This document shows positions 26,365-35,181 of a DNA stretch of 64,000 bases, one piece after another (the first letter of the stretch is position 1; the number at the start of each line of letters is the position of its first letter). The DNA is from Clostridium beijerinckii. Its GTDB lineage: Bacteria; Bacillota; Clostridia; Clostridiales; Clostridiaceae. The stretch lies in contig NZ_CP073653.1 in NCBI RefSeq assembly GCF_018223745.1, positions 2,260,001 through 2,324,000 on the forward strand, in the 5' to 3' direction. The notes under the pieces were generated by a model. It worked only from the letters and a program-made list of their open reading frames with translations, made no database searches and was not told the DNA's origin. Made by a program: the position numbers and the translations under genes.

Positions 26365-26634
26365 ATGAATAAGAATGAGATTCTAGAAGAATATAATCTA
26401 GAGACATATATTAACGCTGAATTAAGTCAAAATTATAAAGATTTAGAATCTATACAAAGATACATTAAAAAAAATGGAGAAGAAAATCTGGATTTATTTT
26501 CTGAAATGTTTTGGGCTGATAAAAGTGATAGTATCAGTAATTTAAAGAAAGAATTAAATATTATAAATAATATTGGTTATTCTGATATTTTAAAAGCATA
26601 TCCAAAAGAAAAAAATATAAACTCTTTAAATTGA
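26365..26634 (+). CDS. Hypothetical protein
   Basis: An 89-residue acidic, helical protein that I do not recognise. The ribosome site is weak (nothing better than GAAAAAAT). It overlaps or abuts the next small frame, so the two could be halves of one older gene or a small coupled pair. A toxin-antitoxin origin is possible from size and layout, but no motif supports it. Confidence 0.45.
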   Translation: MNKNEILEEYNLETYINAELSQNYKDLESIQRYIKKNGEENLDLFSEMFWADKSDSISNLKKELNIINNIGYSDILKAYPKEKNINSLN

Positions 26635-26639
26635 AGTTT

Positions 26640-26840
26640 ATGCCAGAGTTAAAGGATGTTAGCAAGGTGTATGATTCAATAGAAGAATTAGAGGATGAAT
26701 ATGGATACAAAAATACAATTAAAGCGTTGGCTATAAGTCTAAATGCTATTACAAGTAAAAGATTAGAAAAAACAATAGATGTATTAATAAGATATGCAAA
26801 AGGTGTAATTAAAGGTGCTGATTTGGATGAAGATAGATAA
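26640..26840 (+). CDS. Hypothetical protein
   Basis: A 66-residue protein from ATG 26640 (69 from a TTG at 26631 that overlaps the upstream stop). It is helical, with KRLEKTIDVLIRYAKGVIKG near the end. I do not recognise it. It has no separate ribosome site, which suggests coupling to the upstream frame. It ends just before the AraC-type regulator region. Confidence 0.4.
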   Translation: MPELKDVSKVYDSIEELEDEYGYKNTIKALAISLNAITSKRLEKTIDVLIRYAKGVIKGADLDEDR

Positions 26841-26961
26841 ATCCTCATGGAGAACCTGCAGGAGGTCAGTTATAAATTCCTGACCAACACCTCAGAGGTC
26901 CAGAAAATTTTGTGATAAATTAACCCTACATAATTCTGCAGGAATAGTCGGATGGATAAAT

Positions 26962-27876
26962 ATGATTTCTGATATTCTATTGATGAAAGGAAGGTTACGA
27001 AATGGATTCGATAAAAAAATGAATGAAGCATTAAATTATATTGAAGAAAATCTTGATGGTGAAATTGATTTTAAAAAAGTAGCAAGGTTAGCATTTTGTT
27101 CAGAATATCATTTTCAAAGAATGTTTTCTTTTCTTGCAGGAGTTTCAATGTCTGAGTACATTCGTAGGAGACGTTTTACCTTAGCAGCTTTTGAACTTAA
27201 TAATAGCAATATAAGAATAATTGACTTGGCCGTTAAGTATGGATACCAGTCAGCAGATTCATTTACAAGAGCATTTCAAAATTTGCACGGGATAACGCCA
27301 TCGGAAGCTCGATATAATGGAAAATCATTAAAATCATATCCAAGAATGACTTTTCGTTTATCAATTGAAGGAGGAAATGAAATGAACTATAGAATTGAAG
27401 AGAAAGAAGCATTTAATATAATTGGTATTAAGAAAAGAGTACCTATAATTTTTAATGGAGTAAATCCTGAAATTGCTAAGATGTGGCAAAGCTTAACTGT
27501 TGAAAATATCAATGAATTGAAAGAATTATCTAATACAGAACCAAGGGGACTAATAAGTGCATCTTTAAATTTTTCAGAAGGACGAATGGAAGAAAAAGGA
27601 GAGCTTGACCATTATATAGGTGCAGCGACTACCAAAGAGTGTCCAGATAACTTATCAAAACTTGAAGTTCCTGCTTCAACATGGGCAGTATTTGAAGCTG
27701 TAGGACCATTTCCAGATACATTGCAAAATATTTGGGGACGCATCTATTATGAATGGTTTCCATCTTCAAACTACGAACAAAAACAAGGGCCAGAGATCTT
27801 ATGGAATGAGAATAAAGATGTAACTTCACTAACTTTTAAAAGCGAAATATGGATACCGGTTATAAAAAAGTGCTAG
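26962..27876 (+). CDS. AraC-family regulator with GyrI-like effector domain
   Basis: An AraC double HTH (about residues 20-120: [20 protein letters not shown], then [20 protein letters not shown]) is followed by a GyrI-like small-molecule-binding domain (about 140-304). This is the Rob/SoxS-like multidrug-sensor architecture. The start is unclear. AAAGGAAGG precedes ATG 27002, but that frame ends after six codons because of a seven-A tract; one more A would join it to [11 protein letters not shown]. As written, translation must begin at 26962, 26983 or 27019. No target gene is adjacent; autoregulation is usual for the family. Confidence 0.8.
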   Translation: MISDILLMKGRLRNGFDKKMNEALNYIEENLDGEIDFKKVARLAFCSEYHFQRMFSFLAGVSMSEYIRRRRFTLAAFELNNSNIRIIDLAVKYGYQSADSFTRAFQNLHGITPSEARYNGKSLKSYPRMTFRLSIEGGNEMNYRIEEKEAFNIIGIKKRVPIIFNGVNPEIAKMWQSLTVENINELKELSNTEPRGLISASLNFSEGRMEEKGELDHYIGAATTKECPDNLSKLEVPASTWAVFEAVGPFPDTLQNIWGRIYYEWFPSSNYEQKQGPEILWNENKDVTSLTFKSEIWIPVIKKC

Positions 27877-27902
27877 TATAGACAAGTAAAAAAATAAAGA
27901 AG

Positions 27903-27950
27903 AAGTAGAAATATCACATTATTAAGAAATGAATTTTGTGGTATTTCTTT
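27903..27950 (+). terminator. Terminator after the AraC-type gene
   Basis: GAAATATCACA pairs with TGTGGTATTTC, then T-rich sequence. It resembles the hairpin at 10871. Confidence 0.75.
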
Positions 27951-28234
27951 ATACAGCAGATGTCAAGAAAATTACCGTTACTCAAGGAAATGTATCTTGT
28001 GGAATTTAAGGTGAGAAATGAATATAAAAATATTAAATATACAGTCTGGTAATATGTTATAACTTGTAAGCCCCACACACCTATCAGCCCCTATAAATAT
28101 TATTTTTTATAACTTGTTAAGATTTTTTAATTTAGGATAAAAAATTGGAATTTTAAATTAGGACCTCTGGGGTAATAGTAGTGAGTTTAAGAATGACTTG
28201 ATATCTGATATAAATAACAATATTAAGAAAGTAA

Positions 28235-28280
28235 AAAAAACAATATTCAGTATGGTTATCGAACTGAATATTGTTTTTTA
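28235..28280. terminator. Bidirectional terminator
   Basis: AAAACAATATTCAGT pairs with ACTGAATATTGTTTT and has A/T runs on both sides. No intact gene ends here. Confidence 0.7.
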
Positions 28281-28319
28281 AAAGAGCATAACAATCTTAA
28301 CTAGCACAATAAAAGATAG

Positions 28320-28670
28320 CTTATTATCATATAAAAATCTTTCGACTAATAATACAACAAATCACAACCTAATAATCATGTTTTGCTCCACCAAACAACA
28401 TATTTACTCAACTCAATATAACCTCACGGCTATATAAAATCAATTCAACACATTGAATAATGTTAACTCGACCTTAAATAATAAGTTGGAGTACCATTAT
28501 AATAAATATAAATCAACTATAATAAAACTTTTCCTCATCATATAAAATCTTATCGCCGACTAATATAACAGCCATAATATTATGACCATTATATAATCTT
28601 TGTTCGACCTATATACACCCTAACTCAAGAGCATATATAAATCTTTGCTCAACTGTTATGTTCCTTATAA
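28320..28670. repeat. Degenerate repeat tract, C-rich for this genome
   Basis: No reading frame. A motif like CATATAAAATCTTTCGACTA recurs imperfectly near 28329, 28539, 28593 and 28632, with shorter relatives at 28428 and 28470. Spacing is irregular, so it is not a CRISPR array. On the given strand the tract is nearly free of G outside short motifs. Confidence 0.45.
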
Positions 28671-29020
28671 TATTAATATGTGTAATTTTAGTTATAGTAT
28701 ACACAAAATAAAATTGTAACTTATGGAAGTGGATGAGGACTATTTTCTAGCAATATGTGAGGACTTTTTCTTTACTTTTAACTTCTATGTCAAAATTAAG
28801 AAAAATAATATTTTTAATTATTTACTGCGATAACTCTATAGAATACTATGAGTTATTTGTGTACAATGTCATATTGCATTTCAGTATTTATAAAGAAAAC
28901 TCATATTTCAACTGAAATATAGTATAATGTTTGTTAGAACAAAAGAATAACAATATATTTTGTAATTATAAATTCACAATTATTTTTGCAACATATATGA
29001 AGAAAGACAGAGAGGGAAAA

Positions 29021-29800
29021 ATGAAGATTGCAGTTACTACTACAAGAGATGCAGATGAGAGCTTAAATTATAAAGCAAAAGGTGTATCTAAAGATTTAAA
29101 CATATCATATATAAAAAGAGGTGATTTTAGTATCAAAGAAACAATTTTGAAAGATGGTTTTGACTATTTATTAGTAGTTGAAAGAGATAAGATTGTTATA
29201 AAGGGAGAAGATAGTGCACTGTTTTGGCATCCTAATATGTCAGAACTTAAGGTTAAATCAATAAGACAAGGAAATAAGGAAGCTATAATAGAGGCAACAA
29301 AATTAGAAGAAGGAAATAGTATATTGGATTGTACATTAGGTCTTGCAGGTGATTCTCTTGTCTTTTCAGCAGTTGTTGGAGAAAAGGGATATGTAGTAGG
29401 GACGGAAATTAATAAGTATATAGCCTATTTAAGTAAATGCGGATTAGAAAACTATAATAATATTAATGGTAAAACTATAGAGAATATAAAGGTTGTTAAT
29501 GAATCATATGAAGATTATATTTTAAAGCAAAAAGATAATAGTTTTGATGTAGTATATTTTGATCCTATGTTTAAAGAACCAAATAGAAAGTCAACATCAA
29601 TAAATTCCTTTAGGGATTTTGCAGATCACAAAGGGTTAACAAAAAATATTTTAATGGAAGCACTTAGAGTATGTTCAAAAAGAGTTGTTATTAAAGAAAG
29701 ACAAGGCTCTAATGATTTTGAAAAGCTAGGAATAGAAAAATATTATGGTGGCAAAAAAAGCGGTTCAATTATTTATGGAGTAATTGAAAAAAATATATAA
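29021..29800 (+). CDS. SAM-dependent methyltransferase, RsmJ/YpiP-like
   Basis: A 259-residue Rossmann methyltransferase. The SAM-binding motif I is ILDCTLGLAGDS (about 101-112), with a second acidic motif VVGTEINKY and the catalytic-loop-like VVYFDPMFKEP. The N-terminal 75 residues form a separate domain. The order resembles RsmJ (DUF548), a 16S rRNA G-methyltransferase, and the Bacillus YpiP group. AGAGAGGGAAAA precedes ATG 29021; upstream in-frame ATGs lack a site. Substrate is uncertain: rRNA is a guess from family. Confidence 0.8.
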   Translation: MKIAVTTTRDADESLNYKAKGVSKDLNISYIKRGDFSIKETILKDGFDYLLVVERDKIVIKGEDSALFWHPNMSELKVKSIRQGNKEAIIEATKLEEGNSILDCTLGLAGDSLVFSAVVGEKGYVVGTEINKYIAYLSKCGLENYNNINGKTIENIKVVNESYEDYILKQKDNSFDVVYFDPMFKEPNRKSTSINSFRDFADHKGLTKNILMEALRVCSKRVVIKERQGSNDFEKLGIEKYYGGKKSGSIIYGVIEKNI

Positions 29801-29906
29801 AAAATTTAGATGTGCTAAGGTAAGAAGTTTTATATGAAAGGTTTAAATAATAATTAGTTTAGTGTACAATGGGATAAATATTAATCATAGATGAGAGGAA
29901 ATTGAG

Positions 29907-30098
29907 ATGAACGGAACAAAGAGAAGTAATATTAAAATAGGATCAACGGTTTTAGTTGTTCAAAAGCAGGATCAACGTACAGGAAAATTGACAGAAGGAA
30001 TAGTTAAGAAGATACTTACTAATTCACCAGAGCATTATCGTGGCATAAAAGTGATGCTTGAGAGCGGTATTGTGGGCAGGGTGAAAGAGATAAAGTAA
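29907..30098 (+). CDS. ywbE: YwbE family protein
   Basis: A 63-residue protein with the family core IKIGSTVLVVQKQDQRTGKL and GIKVMLESGIVGRVKEI, as in Bacillus YwbE (DUF2196). The function is unknown; the fold is expected to be a small beta barrel. GAGAGGAAATTGAG precedes the ATG. It may be co-expressed with the methyltransferase 106 bases upstream, since only it is followed by a terminator. Confidence 0.88.
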   Translation: MNGTKRSNIKIGSTVLVVQKQDQRTGKLTEGIVKKILTNSPEHYRGIKVMLESGIVGRVKEIK

Positions 30099-30129
30099 CA
30101 GTTACTTGGGAAATTATTTAATAGTATGT

Positions 30130-30166
30130 ATAAAGGTTAGAAGTGAAAATTACTTCTAACCTTTTG
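30130..30166 (+). terminator. Terminator after ywbE
   Basis: AAAGGTTAGAAGT pairs perfectly with ACTTCTAACCTTT. Confidence 0.85.
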
Positions 30167-30309
30167 ATATTTAATATAAAAAACCTAGAGGAAAAATATA
30201 GGTGAATTTATAAAGTTTTGTAGTATAATAATGATAAACTATTTAATCGAAATACTAATTATGTCTATAATGAGCAGTTTAAGCGAATATATATATATAA
30301 CTTAAAAAA

Positions 30310-31755
30310 GAGAGTGTAAAATAGTCTGTGTAAACTTCATTAGGATGATATAATAAATTATCAAATGAAGGGAGCACAGGCTATGTCTTTATCTAGAGAT
30401 GAATTAGTAAAATTAATTTTGAATAACTCTGATATAAAAACGGCTGAAGATATACAAAATACATTAAAGGATTTATTTGGAGGGTTGCTTCAGCAGATGC
30501 TGGAATCGGAGATGGAAAGTCACTTAGGATATGCTAAACATGATTATGAAAATAAAAACACTTCAAATAGTAGAAATGGAAAAAGTACAAAGACTATGAA
30601 ATCAAATTTAGGACTATTTGATTTAGATGTTCCAAGAGACCGCGAAGGCTCATTTGAGCCGGTGATAGTGAAAAAACATCAAACTGATGTATCACACCTA
30701 GAAAGTGCTGTAATTGGAATGTATGCAAAAGGAATGACCACAAGAGATATAGCAACTCAAATTAATGATATTTATGGAATGGATGCATCACCAACTCTTA
30801 TTTCTAATATAACAGATAAAGTTATTCCAATGCTTAAAGAGTGGCAAAGCAGGCCATTAGAATCAATTTATCCAATAATATTTATGGATGCAATCCATTT
30901 TAAAGTAAGAAAAGATAATACTATTGTGTCGAAAGCAGCGTATGCTGTTATCGGAGTTAACCTTGAAGGTAAGAAAGATGTATTGGGTATTTGGATCGGT
31001 GCTTCTGAATCATCAAAATACTGGTTATTAGTTTTAAATGAACTTAAAAACCGTGGTATAAATGATATTCTAATAGCATGTGTTGATGGTCTCAACGGTT
31101 TTAAAGAAGCTATTAAAGCAGTATTTCCTAATACTGAAATACAAAGATGTATTATTCATCAAATAAGAAATTCTAGTAAATATTTATCTTATAAGGATTT
31201 AAAAGCCTTTAATGCTGATTTGAAGTTAGTATATAAAGCACCTACAGAAGACGTCGCGTTAGCAGAATTAGATAATCTAGAAGAAAAATGGGGAGACAAA
31301 TATCTAATAGCAATAAAAAGTTGGAGAAACAATTGGGATGAACTCTCAACATTTTTCAAATACCCACCTGAAATAAGAAAAATAATATATACAACAAATG
31401 CAATGGAGAGTTATAACCGCCAACTTAGGAAAGTTACTAAAAGTAAATCAATTTTCCCTAACGATGAGTCATTGCTAAAGATACTTTATCTTGCAACTAT
31501 TGATATAACAAAGAAATGGACGCAAGGAATTAAGGGGTGGGCTCAAATTTTAGCTCAATTATCAATCTTCTTCGAAGGTCGTTTAGACGAAGTTTTGTTT
31601 TAAAAATATAAGAACTTAACTCACTCAATCTATACATATATAATGTAATAATATTGAATAACTACAAAATTAAGGTTGGGAGTTTTATTCTACCTCCAAC
31701 CTTATAAAATAAACATATTACTTTTTGAAGTTTACACGAAAGTCTTGACAGACTC
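30310..31755. mobile_element. IS256-family element with intact target duplication
   Basis: A 1446-bp element. Left end GAGAGTGTAAAATAGTCTGT and right end (reverse complement) GAGTCTGTCAAGACTTTCGT are both followed by GTAAACTTCA, giving imperfect 30-bp inverted repeats. TTAAAAAA occurs directly outside both ends (30302-30309 and 31756-31763), an exact 8-bp target duplication. A hairpin near 31671-31706 probably terminates transcription inside the element. It sits in the tail of the terminator of the TetR gene. Confidence 0.93.
30383..31603 (+). CDS. IS256-family (mutator-type) transposase
   Basis: A 406-residue DDE transposase of the Transposase_mut family. Landmarks are the N-terminal LLQQMLESEMESHLGY, the catalytic region IIFMDAIHFKVR with the first Asp, VDGLNGFKEAIKAVFP with the second, and TTNAMESYNRQLRKVTK with the Glu. 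AAGGGAG precedes ATG 30383. The frame is intact and the target duplication perfect, so the copy may still be active. Confidence 0.95.
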   Translation: MSLSRDELVKLILNNSDIKTAEDIQNTLKDLFGGLLQQMLESEMESHLGYAKHDYENKNTSNSRNGKSTKTMKSNLGLFDLDVPRDREGSFEPVIVKKHQTDVSHLESAVIGMYAKGMTTRDIATQINDIYGMDASPTLISNITDKVIPMLKEWQSRPLESIYPIIFMDAIHFKVRKDNTIVSKAAYAVIGVNLEGKKDVLGIWIGASESSKYWLLVLNELKNRGINDILIACVDGLNGFKEAIKAVFPNTEIQRCIIHQIRNSSKYLSYKDLKAFNADLKLVYKAPTEDVALAELDNLEEKWGDKYLIAIKSWRNNWDELSTFFKYPPEIRKIIYTTNAMESYNRQLRKVTKSKSIFPNDESLLKILYLATIDITKKWTQGIKGWAQILAQLSIFFEGRLDEVLF

Positions 31756-31763
31756 TTAAAAAA

Positions 31764-31800
31764 TGAAAAGCACTATTGGATATAGTGTTTTTCATTTTTT
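31764..31800. terminator. Terminator of the minus-strand TetR gene
   Basis: AATGAAAAgCACTAT pairs with ATAGTGtTTTTCATT, with T/A runs on both sides. The IS256 element inserted right beside it. Confidence 0.75.
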
Positions 31801-32373
31801 TAAAGTATCCATACCGGTAAAAACAAACCCAATAATCTCAGAAATTAGAACTTCTTGAGGGAGTGGTCTATTCTGAACTTCCCATTTGTAAGTTACATTA
31901 TAAATGGAAGTGCTCATCATTGTTGCAACTAATTGGGCTCGTATTTGTTCATTTTCAGCTAATTCATGGTCTTTTACTAGCATCTCATAGATTATGGAAT
32001 ATAGCTCACAAGATATTTTGTCTCCTATTAAAGGTAAAATAGAGGCAAAACCGCACTTGCAGATGCTTTTTACCATTTCAAAGTACTCACAAACGCAAAG
32101 AATGAGGCTACGTATAGTATTCTCATTTAGGCGCATCTCGCCTAGTAGTTTATGGGAAAAGATCTCAGAGAATTTCTCTACTATGACGGTGTCAAGTAGT
32201 GCATATTTATCTGTAAAATGTGCATAGAAGGTTGCACGGTTTATGGTGGCTGCGGTAGTAATATCCTTAACTGTAATGGAGTCAAAGCCTTTTTTAGTAA
32301 CTAGTGAAATAAAAGCGTTGATAATAAGATCATGGGTTCTTTTTACTCTAGGATTATTTATATTTACTGAAAT
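31792..32373 (-). CDS. TetR/AcrR regulator without a normal start codon
   Basis: The open frame encodes a full TetR protein of about 193 residues. The N-terminal HTH is SITVKDITTAATINRATFYA followed by HFTDKYALL; the helical ligand domain follows. No ATG, GTG or TTG occurs in frame before MRLNENT at 32136, which would remove the HTH. The only plausible start near a ribosome site (TGAGGT) is ATT at 32373, rare but known from infC. Alternatively the original ATG was lost. It could repress genes to the right. See the finding. Confidence 0.7.
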   Translation of the reverse strand: MSVNINNPRVKRTHDLIINAFISLVTKKGFDSITVKDITTAATINRATFYAHFTDKYALLDTVIVEKFSEIFSHKLLGEMRLNENTIRSLILCVCEYFEMVKSICKCGFASILPLIGDKISCELYSIIYEMLVKDHELAENEQIRAQLVATMMSTSIYNVTYKWEVQNRPLPQEVLISEIIGFVFTGMDTLKK

Positions 32374-32572
32374 ATCATTACCTCATTTAAAAGAATTTTA
32401 GTTAAACTCATATTGCAGATTTAGTTTTATGTAAGCAACACTTTATCAATTTTGTTGGTTGAAAAATGTATAAGCTAATTTTATAATCATTATAAGCAAC
32501 ACGAGTTGGTTTTGCAATATGTGTAGCTATAATAATTGTTTGAAATAAATATTTATTTCTAGGGGGGGAAAT

Positions 32573-32752
32573 ATGTCAACTATAAATCCAAACTGTAAAT
32601 GCATAAATAAAAGCTGTAAAAATCATGGTAATTGTAAAGCCTGTCGAGAGTTTCATAAATCGCAATCATATCTTAATGAAACATATTGTCAGGCTGGTGC
32701 AGTTAAATTCATAACTAAAGGATTAATATCTAAGTTAAAGTTACATTCTTAG
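32573..32752 (+). CDS. Cysteine-rich small protein
   Basis: A 59-residue protein with six Cys: C8, C10, C15, C21, C24 and C39, in the order CKC, SC, CKAC and YC. This looks like a zinc or metal-binding knuckle followed by a basic helical tail (FITKGLISKLKLH). AGGGGGGGAAAT is a strong ribosome site. It lies upstream of the nitroreductase, 63 bases before its ATG, and may share a message with it. I do not recognise the family. Confidence 0.65.
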   Translation: MSTINPNCKCINKSCKNHGNCKACREFHKSQSYLNETYCQAGAVKFITKGLISKLKLHS

Positions 32753-32815
32753 AACACAACCCAGCAATTCAAATGAGGATTTAGTATAAAATAAAAAGGT
32801 TGGGAGTGTTGAAAT

Positions 32816-33658
32816 ATGAATTTAGATAATCCGATTTTCAAGAAGTCAATTATAGAAGTTATAAAAGCAAGAACATCGATGAGGTCATATAATGGAGTGC
32901 CTTTGGATAAAACAATAGGCGATAGCATAATAGATATTATAAATCAGGTTAAAGCACCTTTTGGCATAAATATACGAGTTAAGCTGATAAACTCTAAAGA
33001 TTCAGATTTAAAGCTTGGAACCTATGGTATTATAAAAGGAACTTCTACCTTCATAGTTTCATCAATTTCAAAATCAGATAATGCATTAGTTGATTTAGGA
33101 TATTCATTGGAAAGAGCAGTGCTGTATGCAACTGATTTAAATTTGGGTACATGTTGGCTAGGGGGTACCTTTAATAAAGGTCAATTTGCAGAGGTTATGG
33201 AGCTTAAAGATAATGAAATCCTTCCAATAGTTATACCTGTAGGGTATCCTAGTGAATCAAGAAGAGGCATGGATACTTTCGTTAGGTTTATGGCAGGTTC
33301 TAAAAATAGAAAAGCCTGGTCTAAACTATTCTTTGATGTAGATTTCAATACACCTTTAAAGGAGCTGGAAAGCTTAGAGTATTTTATTCCCCTTCAAATG
33401 GTAAGGCTTGCACCTTCAGCAGCAAACAAGCAACCTTGGAGAATAATTAAAAGTTCTAATTCATACGATTTCTATTTAGAACAAAGTAAAGACTCAAAAA
33501 GTGATAGTTATAATGATATGCACAAAGTAGATATTGGCATAGCTATGTGCCATTTTGAGTTAACTTCAGCAGAATTAGGGTTAGAGGGACATTGGGAGAA
33601 ACTTAAGCTTTCTTCTCAGGATAATAAAAAATATATTATTTCTTGGGTTAGAAAATAG
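32816..33658 (+). CDS. Nitroreductase-family protein
   Basis: A 280-residue FMN-dependent nitroreductase-fold protein of the 'putative TM nitroreductase' type, about 90 residues longer than classical NfsB proteins because two half-domains are joined. Landmarks are the opening ARTSMRSY, the central LGTCWLGGTF and LAPSAANKQPWR in the second half. GGTTGGGAGTG precedes the ATG. The substrate is unknown; nitroaromatics, quinones or flavin recycling are possible. The TetR gene upstream is divergent and might control it. Confidence 0.82.
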   Translation: MNLDNPIFKKSIIEVIKARTSMRSYNGVPLDKTIGDSIIDIINQVKAPFGINIRVKLINSKDSDLKLGTYGIIKGTSTFIVSSISKSDNALVDLGYSLERAVLYATDLNLGTCWLGGTFNKGQFAEVMELKDNEILPIVIPVGYPSESRRGMDTFVRFMAGSKNRKAWSKLFFDVDFNTPLKELESLEYFIPLQMVRLAPSAANKQPWRIIKSSNSYDFYLEQSKDSKSDSYNDMHKVDIGIAMCHFELTSAELGLEGHWEKLKLSSQDNKKYIISWVRK

Positions 33659-33725
33659 GGAAGGAGATTACATATATTTGTCTTAACTAAGGAAACATTA
33701 ACTACTCACATTAGTAGATGAATTG

Positions 33726-33938
33726 ATGGAAACAAAATTACTTAAGATAGCAGAAATTGCAAGACAAAATCCAAAAGAAAAATTTACATAATTATACCAC
33801 TATATCAATAAAGAAATGCTTCTGAAATGCCATAAGCAATTGTTAGGAAATAAAGCAACGGGGATACATGACGTAGCAAAACAAGAATATTCTAAAGAAC
33901 TAGATGTGAATGAGAAAGTTATTAAACTTGGAGAATAG
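33726..33938 (+). pseudogene. Remnant of group II intron reverse transcriptase
   Basis: The frame starts METKLLKIAEIARQNPKEKF, has a stop after KFT, and continues YINKEMLLKCHKQLLGNKAT then GIHDVAKQEYSKELD before a second stop. This is the N-terminus of LtrA-type intron proteins (usual form ...NKATGIDGVTKEEY...). The polymerase, maturase and endonuclease parts are missing. Confidence 0.75.
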
Positions 33939-34427
33939 AGCATGGGGAGGTACGCTTCATTTTCACCAAATAAGGACTAGGATTTTGATACAATGCAAAG
34001 CCACTGATTTCAGTAGCTTTCAGTGTTTCTTTGATAAACTCTGGCAGAAGGTTTTAAGATTTAGAGTTAGCTGTGGTGTGTACTTTTTAGCGATTAATAA
34101 ATAGAAATATTTCAATAGTGTATGTTATTAATGATATAGAGTGAGTTTTGTGTTAAATTCTATTAACGAAGGTGGTTACGGAAAAGATTGTGTAACTACT
34201 GTAAAGCATGGTGCAGAAGAATTTGTAATATCTAAAGGGGGGGTCATATTAAATGCAATATATATCATTGAGGCTTTAACTTTAGATTGTGGAACTGTAA
34301 AAAAATTAATATCTTTTTTATTTTGCAGTGATGGAAAAAAGATACTACTATATAAAAAAATTAAAATTATTAAATTGCAGTTGTTTTAGTTACTTTTTAG
34401 GAGACTAGAATAATTGCAATTTTTGTT
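33939..34427. other. Debris downstream of the RT remnant
   Basis: Short open frames (33910-34104, 34141-34389) lack ribosome sites and recognisable motifs. I regard this stretch as non-coding or degenerate. Confidence 0.4.
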
Positions 34428-34447
34428 TTATTACAATTTAGTCACTT
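34428..34447. promoter_or_regulatory. Shared 20-bp site upstream of the two-component genes
   Basis: TTATTACAATTTAGTCACTT is the exact reverse complement of 36230-36249 upstream of the ABC genes. It lies 55 bases before the response-regulator start, a likely binding site for that regulator. Confidence 0.65.
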
Positions 34448-34502
34448 AAAAATCGTATAGGCTGTTATAATAATGTTAAATCTATAAGAGAGGTGATATA
34501 AC

Positions 34503-35180
34503 TTGAAGATTTTACTAGTTGAAGACGATAAAATTATTGCATCTGGACTAGAATATTCCTTGAAGCAGGAGGGGTTTGATACAATGGTTTGTTATGATAT
34601 TTCCTCAGCTAAGGGTGTTATAGAAGATAATAAATTTAATCTATGCTTATTTGACTTATCCCTGCCTGATGGAAGTGGATATGAACTATGTAAGATAGTT
34701 AGAGAAAAAGATGATACACCTGTCATATTTTTAACTGCTTGCGATGATGAAGTTAATGTAGTAATGGGACTTGATATTGGTGCAGATGATTATATAACAA
34801 AGCCTTTTCGTATCAGAGAACTTATTTCTCGCATAAGGTCTGTAATACGCAGATATGGTAAGGACAGCAGTTCAAAAGCAATATTAGAATTAAATAATGT
34901 TCGTATTAATACTCTTGATGCAAAGGTATATAAAAATGATGCAGAAATTACCTTAACAGCGCTTGAGTATCGTCTATTGCTAATCTTTGCAAATAATCCG
35001 GGGCAGGTTTTATCAAGGAATCAAATCTTAGAGGGAATATGGGATGTAGCAGGAGATTTCGTAAATGATAATACGCTAACGGTTTACATAAAAAGGATAA
35101 GAGAAAAGCTGGAAGATGATCCACAAAAGCCTACAATTATAAAGACAGTCAGGGGTTTGGGATATAAGGTTGGTGATTAA
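34503..35180 (+). CDS. OmpR-family response regulator
   Basis: A 225-residue regulator: receiver domain with acceptor D51 (FDLSLPDGSG) and the TKPF switch lysine, then a winged-helix OmpR/PhoB DNA-binding domain ending TIIKTVRGLGYKVGD. The ATG-free start is the TTG at 34503 after GAGAGGTGATATAA. The histidine kinase begins one base after its stop. With the downstream ABC exporter it matches the BceRS/VraRS-like peptide-sensing modules of Firmicutes. A 20-bp sequence shared with the ABC promoter suggests it activates itself and the exporter. Confidence 0.93.
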   Translation: MKILLVEDDKIIASGLEYSLKQEGFDTMVCYDISSAKGVIEDNKFNLCLFDLSLPDGSGYELCKIVREKDDTPVIFLTACDDEVNVVMGLDIGADDYITKPFRIRELISRIRSVIRRYGKDSSSKAILELNNVRINTLDAKVYKNDAEITLTALEYRLLLIFANNPGQVLSRNQILEGIWDVAGDFVNDNTLTVYIKRIREKLEDDPQKPTIIKTVRGLGYKVGD

Positions 35181-35181
35181 A

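Noticed and set aside
28320..28670. Possible CRISPR array
   Set aside because: Units are imperfect and irregularly spaced; no cas genes are in the window.
34141..34389. 82-codon frame starting GTG
   Set aside because: No ribosome site and no recognisable domain; lies in debris behind the RT remnant.
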